DNA of 5,578 nt. It comes from JANMQK01 sp031370485. GTDB taxonomy: Bacteria; Acidobacteriota; Polarisedimenticolia; Gp22-AA2. The notes under the pieces are model-generated. The model did no database searches, had not been told where the DNA came from, and saw only the letters and a program-made list of their open reading frames with translations. The DNA lies in NCBI GenBank assembly GCA_031370485.1, contig JANMQK010000323.1:1-5578 (forward strand), written 5' to 3'. Of this stretch, positions 1-5,578 are shown one piece after another (the stretch's first letter is position 1; the number at the start of each line of letters is the position of its first letter). The position numbers and the translations under genes are program-made.

Positions 1-397
1 CGGGAAGAACACCAAGAGCACCATCGTCTCGAAGGGGATCTCCGCGGGGCACGGCCAGAACACCTACCGCGGGCTCGTGAAGATCCTCAAGGGGGCGACC
101 GGGGCGCGCAACTACTCGCAGTGCGACTCGTTGTTGATGGGGGACAAGTGCGGCGCCCACACCTTCCCGTACGTCGAGGTGAAGAACAGCACGGCGAGGC
201 TGGAGCACGAGGCGTCCACGTCCAAGATCGGCGAGGACCAGATCTTCTACTGCCGGCAGCGCGGCCTCTCGGCGGAGGACGCGGTGTCGATGATCGTCAA
301 CGGTTTCTGCAAGGAGGTCTTCCGCGAGCTCCCGATGGAGTTCGCCGTGGAGGCCCAGAAACTCCTCGGCGTGAGCCTGGAGGGAAGCGTCGGCTGA
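1..397 (+). CDS. sufB: SufB, Fe-S cluster scaffold subunit (C-terminal 131 residues, 5' end outside window)
   Basis: SufB is the scaffold subunit of the cytoplasmic SufBC2D complex on which Fe-S clusters are assembled. The reading frame is open from base 2 to the TGA at 395-397, so only about the last quarter of a protein that is 495 residues in E. coli is present. The visible part begins in the beta-helix core (GKNTKSTIVSKGIS) and runs to the conserved end (ELPMEFAVEAQKLLGVSLEGSVG is split around residue 120). The NYSQCDS cysteine, codon 122-124, aligns with E. coli Cys405. The LEHEAST motif follows, with Glu-His-Glu at 203-211 matching E. coli 432-434, residues implicated in cluster formation. 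Both functional sites are therefore intact. sufC follows after 28 bases. An internal ATG at 77 opens the same frame but is not the start. The family assignment is secure from near-identity of these motifs. Confidence 0.97.
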   Translation, partial: GKNTKSTIVSKGISAGHGQNTYRGLVKILKGATGARNYSQCDSLLMGDKCGAHTFPYVEVKNSTARLEHEASTSKIGEDQIFYCRQRGLSAEDAVSMIVNGFCKEVFRELPMEFAVEAQKLLGVSLEGSVG

Positions 398-425
398 GAG
401 GCCCGGCGCCCGGAGAGACACGAGA

Positions 426-1196
426 ATGCTCGAGATCAAGAACCTGCACGCCAGGGTCAACGGCAAGCCCATCCTGAACGGCATCGACCTGACGATCGGC
501 GACGGCGAAGTGCATGCCGTCATGGGGCCGAACGGGTCGGGAAAGAGCACCCTCGCCCACGTCCTGGCGGGCCGCGAAGCGTTCGAGGTGACCGACGGGC
601 AGGTGAGTTACAGGGGCCGCGATCTCCTGGCGATGCCGCCCGAGGAGCGGGCGCGGGAGGGGATCTTCCTCGCGTTTCAGTACCCGGTGGAAATCCCCGG
701 CGTGAGCAACATGTACCTCCTGAAGGCGGCCCTCAACGCCGTTCGCAAGCACCGCGGCCAGCCGGAGCTCGACGCGATGGAGTTCCTGGCCCTGGTCAAG
801 ACCAAGATGGCGCTGGTCGAGATGGACCAGGCGCTGCTGAACCGATCGGTCAACGACGGGTTCTCGGGCGGTGAAAAGAAGCGCAACGAGATCTTCCAGA
901 TGGCGGTGCTCGATCCCAGGCTCGCGATCCTGGACGAGACCGACTCGGGTCTCGACATCGACGCACTGCGGACCGTGGCGAACGGGGTCAACGCGCTGCG
1001 CGGCCCGGAGCGCGCCACGATCGTTATCACCCACTACCAGAGGCTCCTTAACTACATCGTTCCCGACAAGGTGCACGTGCTGTCCGGCGGGCGCATCGTG
1101 AAGTCGGGAGGCAAGGAGCTGGCGCTGCGTCTCGAGGAAAAGGGCTACGCCTGGCTCGAGAACGGCGCGGCCGGCGCGGGCGCGGCGAGCCTCTGA
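426..1196 (+). CDS. sufC: SufC, Fe-S assembly ABC-type ATPase
   Basis: SufC is the soluble ABC ATPase that binds SufB and SufD and drives the conformational change needed for cluster assembly; it is not a membrane transporter. The 256-residue product is close to E. coli SufC (248). Visible in order: Walker A GPNGSGKST (34-42, Lys40), Q-loop Gln85 in FQYPVEIPG, signature SGGEK (147-151) within FSGGEKKRNE, Walker B LAILDE (166-171), D-loop SGLD (174-177) and H-loop His203. Lys152, Glu171 and His203 fall at the same numbers as the E. coli residues involved in the SufC-specific Lys-Glu salt bridge and catalysis. The start is the ATG at 426, with GGAGAG at 412-417 eight bases upstream. No transmembrane partner is encoded nearby; the neighbours are sufB and sufD. 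The C-terminal tail is alanine/glycine-rich and ends a few residues beyond the conserved fold. All catalytic elements are intact. Confidence 0.98.
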   Translation: MLEIKNLHARVNGKPILNGIDLTIGDGEVHAVMGPNGSGKSTLAHVLAGREAFEVTDGQVSYRGRDLLAMPPEERAREGIFLAFQYPVEIPGVSNMYLLKAALNAVRKHRGQPELDAMEFLALVKTKMALVEMDQALLNRSVNDGFSGGEKKRNEIFQMAVLDPRLAILDETDSGLDIDALRTVANGVNALRGPERATIVITHYQRLLNYIVPDKVHVLSGGRIVKSGGKELALRLEEKGYAWLENGAAGAGAASL

Positions 1197-1202
1197 CAAA
1201 CG

Positions 1203-1216
1203 CCGCCGGACGGCGG
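1203..1216 (+). promoter_or_regulatory. Small GC hairpin over the sufD ribosome binding region
   Basis: In the 28-base sufC-sufD gap, CCGCC (1203-1207) can pair with GGCGG (1212-1216) around a 4-base GGAC loop; an alternative register pairs 1201-1205 with 1211-1215. The only plausible Shine-Dalgarno for sufD, GGCGGG at 1212-1217, lies in the 3' arm, seven bases before the ATG at 1225. The stem is short and lacks a T-tract, so it is not a terminator. It could tune sufD translation, or be chance pairing in GC-rich sequence. Confidence 0.3.
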
Positions 1217-1224
1217 GACACCCG

Positions 1225-2568
1225 ATGGCTGAGACGAACGGCAAGGATCTGTACCTCGAGACCTTCGCGCGCATGGAGCCGGCCCTGGCCGGGAACGGCG
1301 GGGCGTGGCTCGCGCCTGCCCGCAAGCGGGCGATCGGGGCCTTCGCCGACCTGGGATTCCCGACGACACGGGACGAGGCCTGGAGGTACACAAACGTCCA
1401 GCCAATCGCGTCGACGCAGTTCGAGATCCCGGCGGGGTACCACAAGGACGCGCTCACACCCGAGATCTTCGAGCGGCTGACCTTCGAGCCCTGGCAGTGC
1501 AGCCACCTCGTCTTCATGAACGGACGGTTCGTGCCCGAGCTCGGCACGCTGCGCAGCCTGCCGCCAGGTGTAATCGTGAAGAGCCTCGCGCAGGCGCTTT
1601 CGGAGGATCGCGCGGCGATCGAGCCGCACCTGGCGCGCTACGCCGACAGCCAGGGGCAGGCCTTCGCGGCGCTCAACACGGCCTTCTTCCAGGACGGCGT
1701 GTACGTGGGGGTCCCGAAGGGAGCGACATTCGAGGAGCCGATCCATATCCTCTTTGTCACGACACCGAACGGCGAAAAGGCGATGTCGCACCCGCGCAAT
1801 CTCTTCGTGATAGGGGAGGATGCCCGGTTGACGATCGTCGAGAGCTACGCCGGCATCGGCGCCGGGGTCTATTTCACGAACGCCGTCACCGAGGTGGTCG
1901 CGGGGGACGGCGCCGTGATCGATCATTACAAGCTGCAGCGCGAGAGCGAGGAGGCCTTCCACGTCGCGACCCTCGAGGCGCGCCTCGGGCGCGGCAGCAG
2001 CTTCAGCTCGCACTCGGTGTCGCTGGGCGGCGCCCTGGTGCGCAACGACGTCAACGCGGTTCTCGGCGCCGAGGGGGCCGACTGCACCCTCAACGGCCTC
2101 TACGTGCTGGACGGCCGCCAGCACGTGGACAATCACACCCTCATCGATCACGCCCGGCCGCGCGGCTCGAGCCGCGAGCTCTACAAGGGGGTCCTCGACG
2201 GGGCGTCCCGCGGAGTGTTCGACGGCACCATTGTTGTGCGGCCGGACGCGCAGAAAACCGACGCGCGGCAGGTGAACCGGAATCTCCTGCTCTCCGATGA
2301 GGCGCTGGCCGACAGCAAGCCGACGCTGCAGATCCACGCGGACGACGTCAAGTGCAGCCATGCCGCCACCATCGGGCAGCTGCAGGAGGACGCGATGTTC
2401 TACCTCCGCTCCCGCGCCCTGAGCGAGGAGACCGCCCGAAGCCTCCTGATCCAGGCCTTCGTCAGTGACATCGTCGGGCGCATCAAGATAGAACCGGTCC
2501 GGACGGGGCTCGAGTGCCTGCTGTTCACCCGCCTTCCCCGTCACCACGGGCCCAGGGAGGCGTCATGA
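1225..2568 (+). CDS. sufD: SufD, Fe-S cluster assembly scaffold partner
   Basis: SufD is the SufB paralogue in the SufBC2D complex; the SufB-SufD interface is where the nascent cluster forms, and SufD is linked to iron acquisition. The product is 447 residues, somewhat longer than E. coli SufD (423). The N-terminal helical part carries the typical motif TTRDEAWRYTN (residues 47-57). A right-handed beta-helix core follows, roughly 170-410, with characteristic stretches such as LFVIGEDARLTIVESYAG and NGLYVLDGRQHVDNHTLIDH. DDVKCSHAATIGQL contains Cys377 and His379, which align with E. coli Cys358 and His360 at the SufB interface. The start at 1225 places the RDEAWRYTN motif at the expected depth, but its Shine-Dalgarno (GGCGGG) is weak. 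Its TGA overlaps the sufS ATG, implying coupled translation. The last ten or so residues (RHHGPREAS region) look poorly conserved. Confidence 0.95.
   Translation: MAETNGKDLYLETFARMEPALAGNGGAWLAPARKRAIGAFADLGFPTTRDEAWRYTNVQPIASTQFEIPAGYHKDALTPEIFERLTFEPWQCSHLVFMNGRFVPELGTLRSLPPGVIVKSLAQALSEDRAAIEPHLARYADSQGQAFAALNTAFFQDGVYVGVPKGATFEEPIHILFVTTPNGEKAMSHPRNLFVIGEDARLTIVESYAGIGAGVYFTNAVTEVVAGDGAVIDHYKLQRESEEAFHVATLEARLGRGSSFSSHSVSLGGALVRNDVNAVLGAEGADCTLNGLYVLDGRQHVDNHTLIDHARPRGSSRELYKGVLDGASRGVFDGTIVVRPDAQKTDARQVNRNLLLSDEALADSKPTLQIHADDVKCSHAATIGQLQEDAMFYLRSRALSEETARSLLIQAFVSDIVGRIKIEPVRTGLECLLFTRLPRHHGPREAS
2554..2560 (+). promoter_or_regulatory. Ribosome binding site fixing the sufS start
   Basis: AGGGAGG lies four bases before the ATG at 2565, inside the sufD coding end. 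It is the strongest Shine-Dalgarno in the window and supports the ATG within the ATGA overlap over the upstream in-frame ATG at 2514, which would only add residues read from the sufD 3' end in another frame. Confidence 0.75.
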
Positions 2569-3821
2569 AGGCCGTCCGCGGCGTGGAATCCGCGCGCCCG
2601 GGGTTCGACGTCGAGCGCATCCGCCGTGACTTCCCGATCCTGGGACAGAAAGTCAAAGGGAAGCCGCTGGTCTACCTGGACAACGCCGCGACCTCGCAGA
2701 AGCCGCGGGCGGTCCTCGATGCGATCACCGCCTTCTACTCGGCGGACAACTCGAACGTCCACCGCGGGTTGCACGAGCTGAGCGAGCGGGCCACAGCGGC
2801 CTACGAGGGCAGCCGCGCGAAGGTGAGGACGTTCCTGAATGCCGCCGAGGATCGCGACATCGTCTTCGTCCGCGGCACGACCGAGGCGATCAACCTGGTG
2901 GCGCGGACCTGGGGACGGACGCGGGTCGGGAAAGGGGACGAGGTCCTGATCACGGCGATGGAGCACCACTCCAACATCGTGCCGTGGCAGATGCTGTGCG
3001 AGGAGAACGGCGCGACGCTCAAGGTGGCGCCGATCAGCGACGCGGGAGAGCTGATTTTGGAGGATCTCGAGCGGCTCATCGGCCCGCGCACTCGTGTGGT
3101 GTCGGTCTCGCACGTCTCGAACACCCTGGGGACCATCAACCCGGTCCGGGAGATTGCGCGGATGGCGCACCGCCACGGGGCCGTCATCGTCGTGGACGGG
3201 GCGCAGGCCGTCCCGCACCTCCTGGTCGACGTGCGGGATCTCGAATGCGATTTCTACGCGTTCTCCGGTCACAAGCTCTACGGCCCGACAGGCATCGGCG
3301 TTCTGTACGGCAAGGCCGCCCTGCTCGAGGCGATGCCGCCCTTCCAGGGAGGGGGCGACATGATCAGCTCGGTCACCTTCGAGAAGACGACCTACAACAA
3401 GATCCCCTGGAAGTTCGAGGCGGGAACCCCCGACATCGCGGGCGCCATCGGGCTGGGCGCCGCCATCGACTACCTGGGCACCGTCGACCTGGGCGCGCGC
3501 GTGGCCTACGAGCACGACCTCCTGCGTCACGCGACCGAGGCGGTCGCCGGCATCCCGCAGGCGCGCGTCCTGGGCACGGCGCGCGAGAAGGCCTCGGTCC
3601 TTTCGTTCGTTCTCGACGGCGTGCACCCGCACGACATCGGCACGATTCTCGACCACCAGGGAATCGCCATCCGCGCCGGCCATCACTGCACGCAGCCGCT
3701 CATGGATCGTCTGGGCGTGCCGGCCACAGCCCGCGCCTCGCTCTCCTTCTACAACACCCACGGGGAGATCGATGCGCTGGCGGCGGGAATCCTGAAGGTG
3801 CTCGAGGTGTTCGGCGGATGA
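2565..3821 (+). CDS. sufS: SufS, group II cysteine desulfurase
   Basis: SufS is a PLP-dependent enzyme that removes sulfur from L-cysteine, giving L-alanine and an enzyme persulfide used for Fe-S assembly. The product is 418 residues. Every E. coli SufS active-site residue is found at a constant offset of +11: His134 in MEHHSNIVPW (E. coli His123), Asp211 and Gln214 in VVDGAQAVPH, Lys237 in FSGHKLYGPTG (the PLP Schiff-base lysine, Lys226), Arg370 and the persulfide Cys375 in IRAGHHCTQPLMDRLG (Arg359, Cys364). His356 in VHPHDIGTILD occupies the place of B. subtilis SufS His342, which exchanges with a cysteine on the SufU zinc; E. coli, which uses SufE, has Tyr there. Together with the adjacent sufU, this marks a SufU-dependent enzyme. 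The start is set by AGGGAGG at 2554-2560 and the overlap with sufD; the stop overlaps the next start. Confidence 0.97.
   Translation: MKAVRGVESARPGFDVERIRRDFPILGQKVKGKPLVYLDNAATSQKPRAVLDAITAFYSADNSNVHRGLHELSERATAAYEGSRAKVRTFLNAAEDRDIVFVRGTTEAINLVARTWGRTRVGKGDEVLITAMEHHSNIVPWQMLCEENGATLKVAPISDAGELILEDLERLIGPRTRVVSVSHVSNTLGTINPVREIARMAHRHGAVIVVDGAQAVPHLLVDVRDLECDFYAFSGHKLYGPTGIGVLYGKAALLEAMPPFQGGGDMISSVTFEKTTYNKIPWKFEAGTPDIAGAIGLGAAIDYLGTVDLGARVAYEHDLLRHATEAVAGIPQARVLGTAREKASVLSFVLDGVHPHDIGTILDHQGIAIRAGHHCTQPLMDRLGVPATARASLSFYNTHGEIDALAAGILKVLEVFGG
3804..3809 (+). promoter_or_regulatory. Ribosome binding site for sufU within the sufS 3' end
   Basis: GAGGTG lies eight bases before the ATG at 3818. 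That ATG forms an ATGA overlap with the sufS TGA (3819-3821), so sufU can be read both by its own binding site and by ribosomes finishing sufS. Confidence 0.6.
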
Positions 3822-4288
3822 ACGAGCTGGGAGAGCTTTACCAGGAGGTCATCCTCGACCACAACCGCCAGCCGCGGAACTTCCACGCGCTCGAGGGCGC
3901 GAACCGGCGGGCCGAGGGGCACAATCCCCTGTGCGGCGACCGGCTCACGCTGTACATACGAATGCGCGGGGAGGTGATCGACGGGATCGGTTTCGTCGGG
4001 TCCGGGTGCGCGATATCGAAGGCCTCCGCCTCCCTGATGACCGAGGCGCTGAAGGGCAAAACCCGCGGGGAGGCCGAGTCGCTGTTCCGGGTCTTTCACG
4101 GCCTGGTGACCGGCGATGCGACCGAGGGCGGACCCGGGGACAAGGCGAATGGCGGCCCCGACCTCGGGAAGCTCGTGGTGTTCTCGGGAGTGCGCGACTA
4201 TCCTGTCAGGGTCAAATGCGCCACCCTGGCCTGGCACACCCTGCGGGCGGCGCTCGACAACGCGGAGACCCCCGCGACGACGGAGTAA
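3818..4288 (+). CDS. sufU: SufU, zinc-dependent sulfurtransferase partner of SufS
   Basis: SufU resembles the IscU scaffold but acts mainly as a zinc-bound acceptor that takes persulfide sulfur from SufS and passes it to SufBCD. The product is 156 residues. The N-terminus LYQEVILDHNRQPRNF is typical. The four zinc-site ligands are visible: Cys39 and Asp41 in NPLCGDRL, Cys64 in GSGCAISKAS, and Cys134 in RVKCATLAWHTL. These match B. subtilis Cys41, Asp43, Cys66 and Cys128. The spacing between the last two is 70 residues against 62 in B. subtilis, owing to a glycine/proline-rich loop near residues 100-116 (TEGGPGDKANGGPD). The absence of the IscU LPPVK motif and the extra segment before the last cysteine separate it from IscU. 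It overlaps sufS by four bases and is five bases from the next gene, so it is certainly within the operon. The acidic, threonine-rich tail after residue 146 is unlikely to be conserved. Confidence 0.95.
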   Translation: MNELGELYQEVILDHNRQPRNFHALEGANRRAEGHNPLCGDRLTLYIRMRGEVIDGIGFVGSGCAISKASASLMTEALKGKTRGEAESLFRVFHGLVTGDATEGGPGDKANGGPDLGKLVVFSGVRDYPVRVKCATLAWHTLRAALDNAETPATTE

Positions 4289-4293
4289 GCGGA

Positions 4294-4677
4294 ATGCAGA
4301 ACGATCAGCCTGACGGCGGCGAACAGTTCCAGCCGGCCCATGCCAGGAGCAGCTTCAATCTTGATCCAGCGGCGCGGGCGCTCGAGGAGAAGATCGTCGA
4401 GCAGCTGCGCTCGGTCTACGACCCCGAGATCCCGGTCAACATCTACGAGCTGGGCCTCATCTACGACATCAAGGTCACTCCCGAAGGTGCCGTGACGATC
4501 GTCATGACACTGACCTCGCCCGCGTGCCCCGTGGCGGGCTCCCTGCCTCCGGACGTCGAGGCCAGGGTCCGGGCGGTTCCCGGAGTGAAGGACGCGCGGG
4601 TCGACGTGACCTGGGAGCCTCCCTGGGGTCCCGACAAGATGACCGAGGCGGCGAAGCTCCAGCTCAACATGCTGTAA
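4294..4677 (+). CDS. sufT: SufT-type MIP18 (DUF59) family Fe-S maturation protein
   Basis: MIP18-family proteins of the SufT type help mature or deliver Fe-S clusters, especially when demand is high; their exact biochemistry is less settled than that of SufBCDSU. The product is 127 residues, a single domain. A polar N-terminal extension (about 1-23) leads into a helix (LEEKIVEQLRSV), then the family motif YDPEIPVNIYELGLIYDI (42-59), a strand pair, TLTSPACPVAG with the conserved Cys78 (72-82), a helix ending AVPGV, and WEPPWGPDKM (107-116) near the C-terminus. The start ATG at 4294 has GGAG at 4282-4285 eight bases upstream and is five bases after the sufU stop. The same family includes PaaD of phenylacetate oxidation, but the position as last suf gene favours SufT. 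I expect it to be co-transcribed with sufBCDSU; no terminator is visible between them. Confidence 0.9.
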   Translation: MQNDQPDGGEQFQPAHARSSFNLDPAARALEEKIVEQLRSVYDPEIPVNIYELGLIYDIKVTPEGAVTIVMTLTSPACPVAGSLPPDVEARVRAVPGVKDARVDVTWEPPWGPDKMTEAAKLQLNML

Positions 4678-4683
4678 GGGCGT

Positions 4684-4693
4684 CCGCGCGCGG
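4684..4693. repeat. Perfect 10-base palindrome CCGCGCGCGG
   Basis: A self-complementary GC-only decamer sits in the 31-base gap between sufT and the aminotransferase, one base before the TATACT hexamer. It falls between the possible -35 and -10 positions, where an operator could act. Alternating CG runs are frequent in DNA of this composition, so function is speculative. Confidence 0.25.
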
Positions 4694-4694
4694 C

Positions 4695-4700
4695 TATACT
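4695..4700 (+). promoter_or_regulatory. Candidate -10 element (TATACT) for the aminotransferase gene
   Basis: TATACT differs from the sigma-70 consensus TATAAT at one base and is conspicuous in this GC-rich stretch. A -35 at 17-base spacing would be CTGTAA (4672-4677), overlapping the sufT stop and matching TTGACA at three of six bases. Initiation would fall at about 4706-4709, almost at the ATG, giving a near-leaderless message. It suggests the aminotransferase is at least partly independent of the suf operon. Confidence 0.45.
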
Positions 4701-4708
4701 TCCAGGCG

Positions 4709-5578
4709 ATGTTCTCGCGCCGCCTGCCTTGGCCCTGTCCCATCAACCGCCTCTCGCGGCTCCTCGAGGAGAAGCGGCGGGGCGGCGTGCGTATCCTCGA
4801 TCTCACCGAATCGAATCCGACCCGCGTCGGCCTCGACTACCCGGCCGGTGCCCTCGCTTCCGCTCTCGTGACGCCCGGCGCCGTCGAATACCGGCCCGCG
4901 CCGCGCGGCCTCGAATCCGCCCGGCAGGCGGTGGCGGAATACCATGCGCGCCGCGGCAGCGCAGTGGCGCCCGAAGCCATACTCCTCACCGCCAGCTCGA
5001 GCGAGTCCTATTCGATCCTCTTCAAGGCGCTCGCCGACCCCGGAGACGCCATCCTGGTGCCGCAACCATCCTACCCGCTCTTCGAGTATCTCGCCGGGCT
5101 AGAAGCCGTGCGGGTGGCGGCCTACCCGCTGGTCTACGACGGTCGCTGGGAGATCGATCTCAAGACCCTGGAGCGGCAAGCCGTCGCCGAGAAACCGCGG
5201 GCCATCGTCCTGGTCAATCCCAACAATCCGACCGGCTCGGCCCTGACCGGGCGCGAGCGCCGCGGGGTCGAGGCGATCTGCGTGGAGCGCGGCATCGCCA
5301 TCATCTCCGACGAGGTGTTCTTCGACTACCTGCACGAGCCGGCCGGCTGTGCCGGCGCGGAGCGGGCGTCCGACGATCGGCCGGTGTCGATGGCGTCCTC
5401 CGCGGAAGGCCGGCACGGTCCGGAGGCGCTGGTCTTCACGCTCGGGGGCCTATCGAAGGCGTGCGGGCTGCCGCAGATGAAGCTCGGCTGGATTCTCGCG
5501 ACCGGTCCGGCCGAGGTCGCCCGCGAGGCGCTTGATCGACTCGATCTGATCGCCGACACCTATCTTTCGGTCGGCACC
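4709..5578 (+). CDS. Class I/II PLP-dependent aminotransferase (N-terminal 290 residues, 3' end outside window)
   Basis: This frame is open from the ATG at 4709 to the window edge without a stop. It encodes most of a fold-type I aminotransferase, an enzyme moving an amino group between an amino acid and a 2-oxo acid; the substrate cannot be told. Visible features: LTESNPTRVGL near the N-terminus (about 33-43); TASSSESYSILFKAL (the glycine-rich-equivalent PLP phosphate segment); PQPSYPLFEYLAGLE; VNPNNPTG (169-176, Asn170 stacking by the cofactor); SDEVFFDY with Asp201 for the pyridine nitrogen; and GGLSKACGLPQMKLGW with Lys250 as the Schiff-base lysine. Compared with aspartate aminotransferase, the tyrosine three residues after the Asp is Phe204, and the phosphate-binding arginine eight after the lysine is Lys258. 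The C-terminal domain with the substrate-carboxylate arginine is missing. The start has no clear Shine-Dalgarno (AGGCG only); TATACT at 4695-4700 suggests its own promoter. It shares strand with suf but has no known role in it. Confidence 0.9.
   Translation, partial: MFSRRLPWPCPINRLSRLLEEKRRGGVRILDLTESNPTRVGLDYPAGALASALVTPGAVEYRPAPRGLESARQAVAEYHARRGSAVAPEAILLTASSSESYSILFKALADPGDAILVPQPSYPLFEYLAGLEAVRVAAYPLVYDGRWEIDLKTLERQAVAEKPRAIVLVNPNNPTGSALTGRERRGVEAICVERGIAIISDEVFFDYLHEPAGCAGAERASDDRPVSMASSAEGRHGPEALVFTLGGLSKACGLPQMKLGWILATGPAEVAREALDRLDLIADTYLSVGT

Noticed and set aside
426..1196. ABC transporter ATPase
   Set aside because: The signature FSGGEKKRNE, the FQYPVEIPG Q-loop region and the neighbours SufB and SufD identify SufC; no permease gene is present.
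1201..1217. Rho-independent terminator between sufC and sufD
   Set aside because: The hairpin stem is only five base pairs and is followed by GACACCCG rather than a T-run; the operon clearly continues.
297..1547. Long open frame on the - strand opposite sufC and the start of sufD (416 codons)
   Set aside because: It is a shadow of strongly GC-biased third positions in the coding strand. The translation is low-complexity, rich in Arg, Ala, Val and His, with no recognisable motif, and it lies opposite secure genes.
1048..2547. Long open frame on the - strand opposite sufD (499 codons)
   Set aside because: Same composition effect; it spans the sufC-sufD junction in antisense, has an Arg-rich product with no domain, and no promoter or binding site of its own is visible.
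2514..2564. Upstream in-frame ATG as the sufS start
   Set aside because: It would add 17 residues read from sufD in another frame, ignores the strong AGGGAGG at 2554-2560, and gives a longer N-terminus than usual for the family.
2541..3761. Long open frame on the - strand opposite sufS (406 codons)
   Set aside because: The complementary frame of sufS, whose catalytic residues are all confirmed. The antisense product has no motif I recognise.
3818..4288. IscU scaffold rather than SufU
   Set aside because: The segment before the last cysteine is longer than in IscU, the LPPVK chaperone-binding motif is absent, and the gene follows sufS.
4729..5535. 268-codon + strand open frame overlapping the aminotransferase
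   Set aside because: It is out of frame with the 4709 gene and gives an Arg/Gly/Ala-rich sequence. The 4709 frame carries all the aminotransferase motifs instead.

Overview
This window is the 3' part of a SUF iron-sulfur cluster assembly operon from a GC-rich bacterium, followed by the start of an aminotransferase gene. All recognised genes lie on the + strand and are packed almost without spacers: sufB (3' end only), sufC, sufD, sufS, sufU, a sufT/MIP18-family gene, then a class I/II aminotransferase cut by the right edge. Codon third positions are overwhelmingly G or C, so long open frames on the opposite strand are composition artefacts. There is no tRNA, rRNA, CRISPR array, insertion sequence or phage-like gene.

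Layout. 1-397 is the C-terminal part of SufB. 426-1196 is SufC (ATPase) and 1225-2568 is SufD, completing the SufBCD scaffold. 2565-3821 is SufS (cysteine desulfurase) and 3818-4288 is SufU (zinc-dependent sulfur acceptor); sufD/sufS and sufS/sufU each share an ATGA stop/start overlap. 4294-4677 is a short MIP18/DUF59 protein of the SufT type. 4709-5578 is the N-terminal 290 residues of a fold-type I PLP aminotransferase, with a TATACT hexamer just before its start. No gene-free stretch exceeds about 31 bases.

How they work together. SufS takes sulfur from L-cysteine as a persulfide on Cys375, SufU accepts it at its zinc site, and SufBCD builds the cluster with ATP hydrolysis by SufC. SufT-type proteins act later, in cluster maturation or delivery. 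The visible residues agree with this scheme: SufS carries the HPHD histidine that, in Bacillus subtilis, swaps into the SufU zinc site, and no sufE-like gene is present here. The aminotransferase has no evident role in this pathway and is probably an independent neighbour.

The organism cannot be fixed from this window. The B-C-D-S-U-T order with high GC is compatible with Acidobacteriota or other GC-rich environmental phyla and with Actinobacteria; the aminotransferase style makes me lean to the first, at low confidence. The system is a known one, and I found no convincing sign of a previously undescribed system. The points worth a second look are a glycine-rich loop in SufU, substitutions at PLP contacts of the aminotransferase, a near-leaderless promoter candidate, and a small hairpin over the sufD ribosome binding site.
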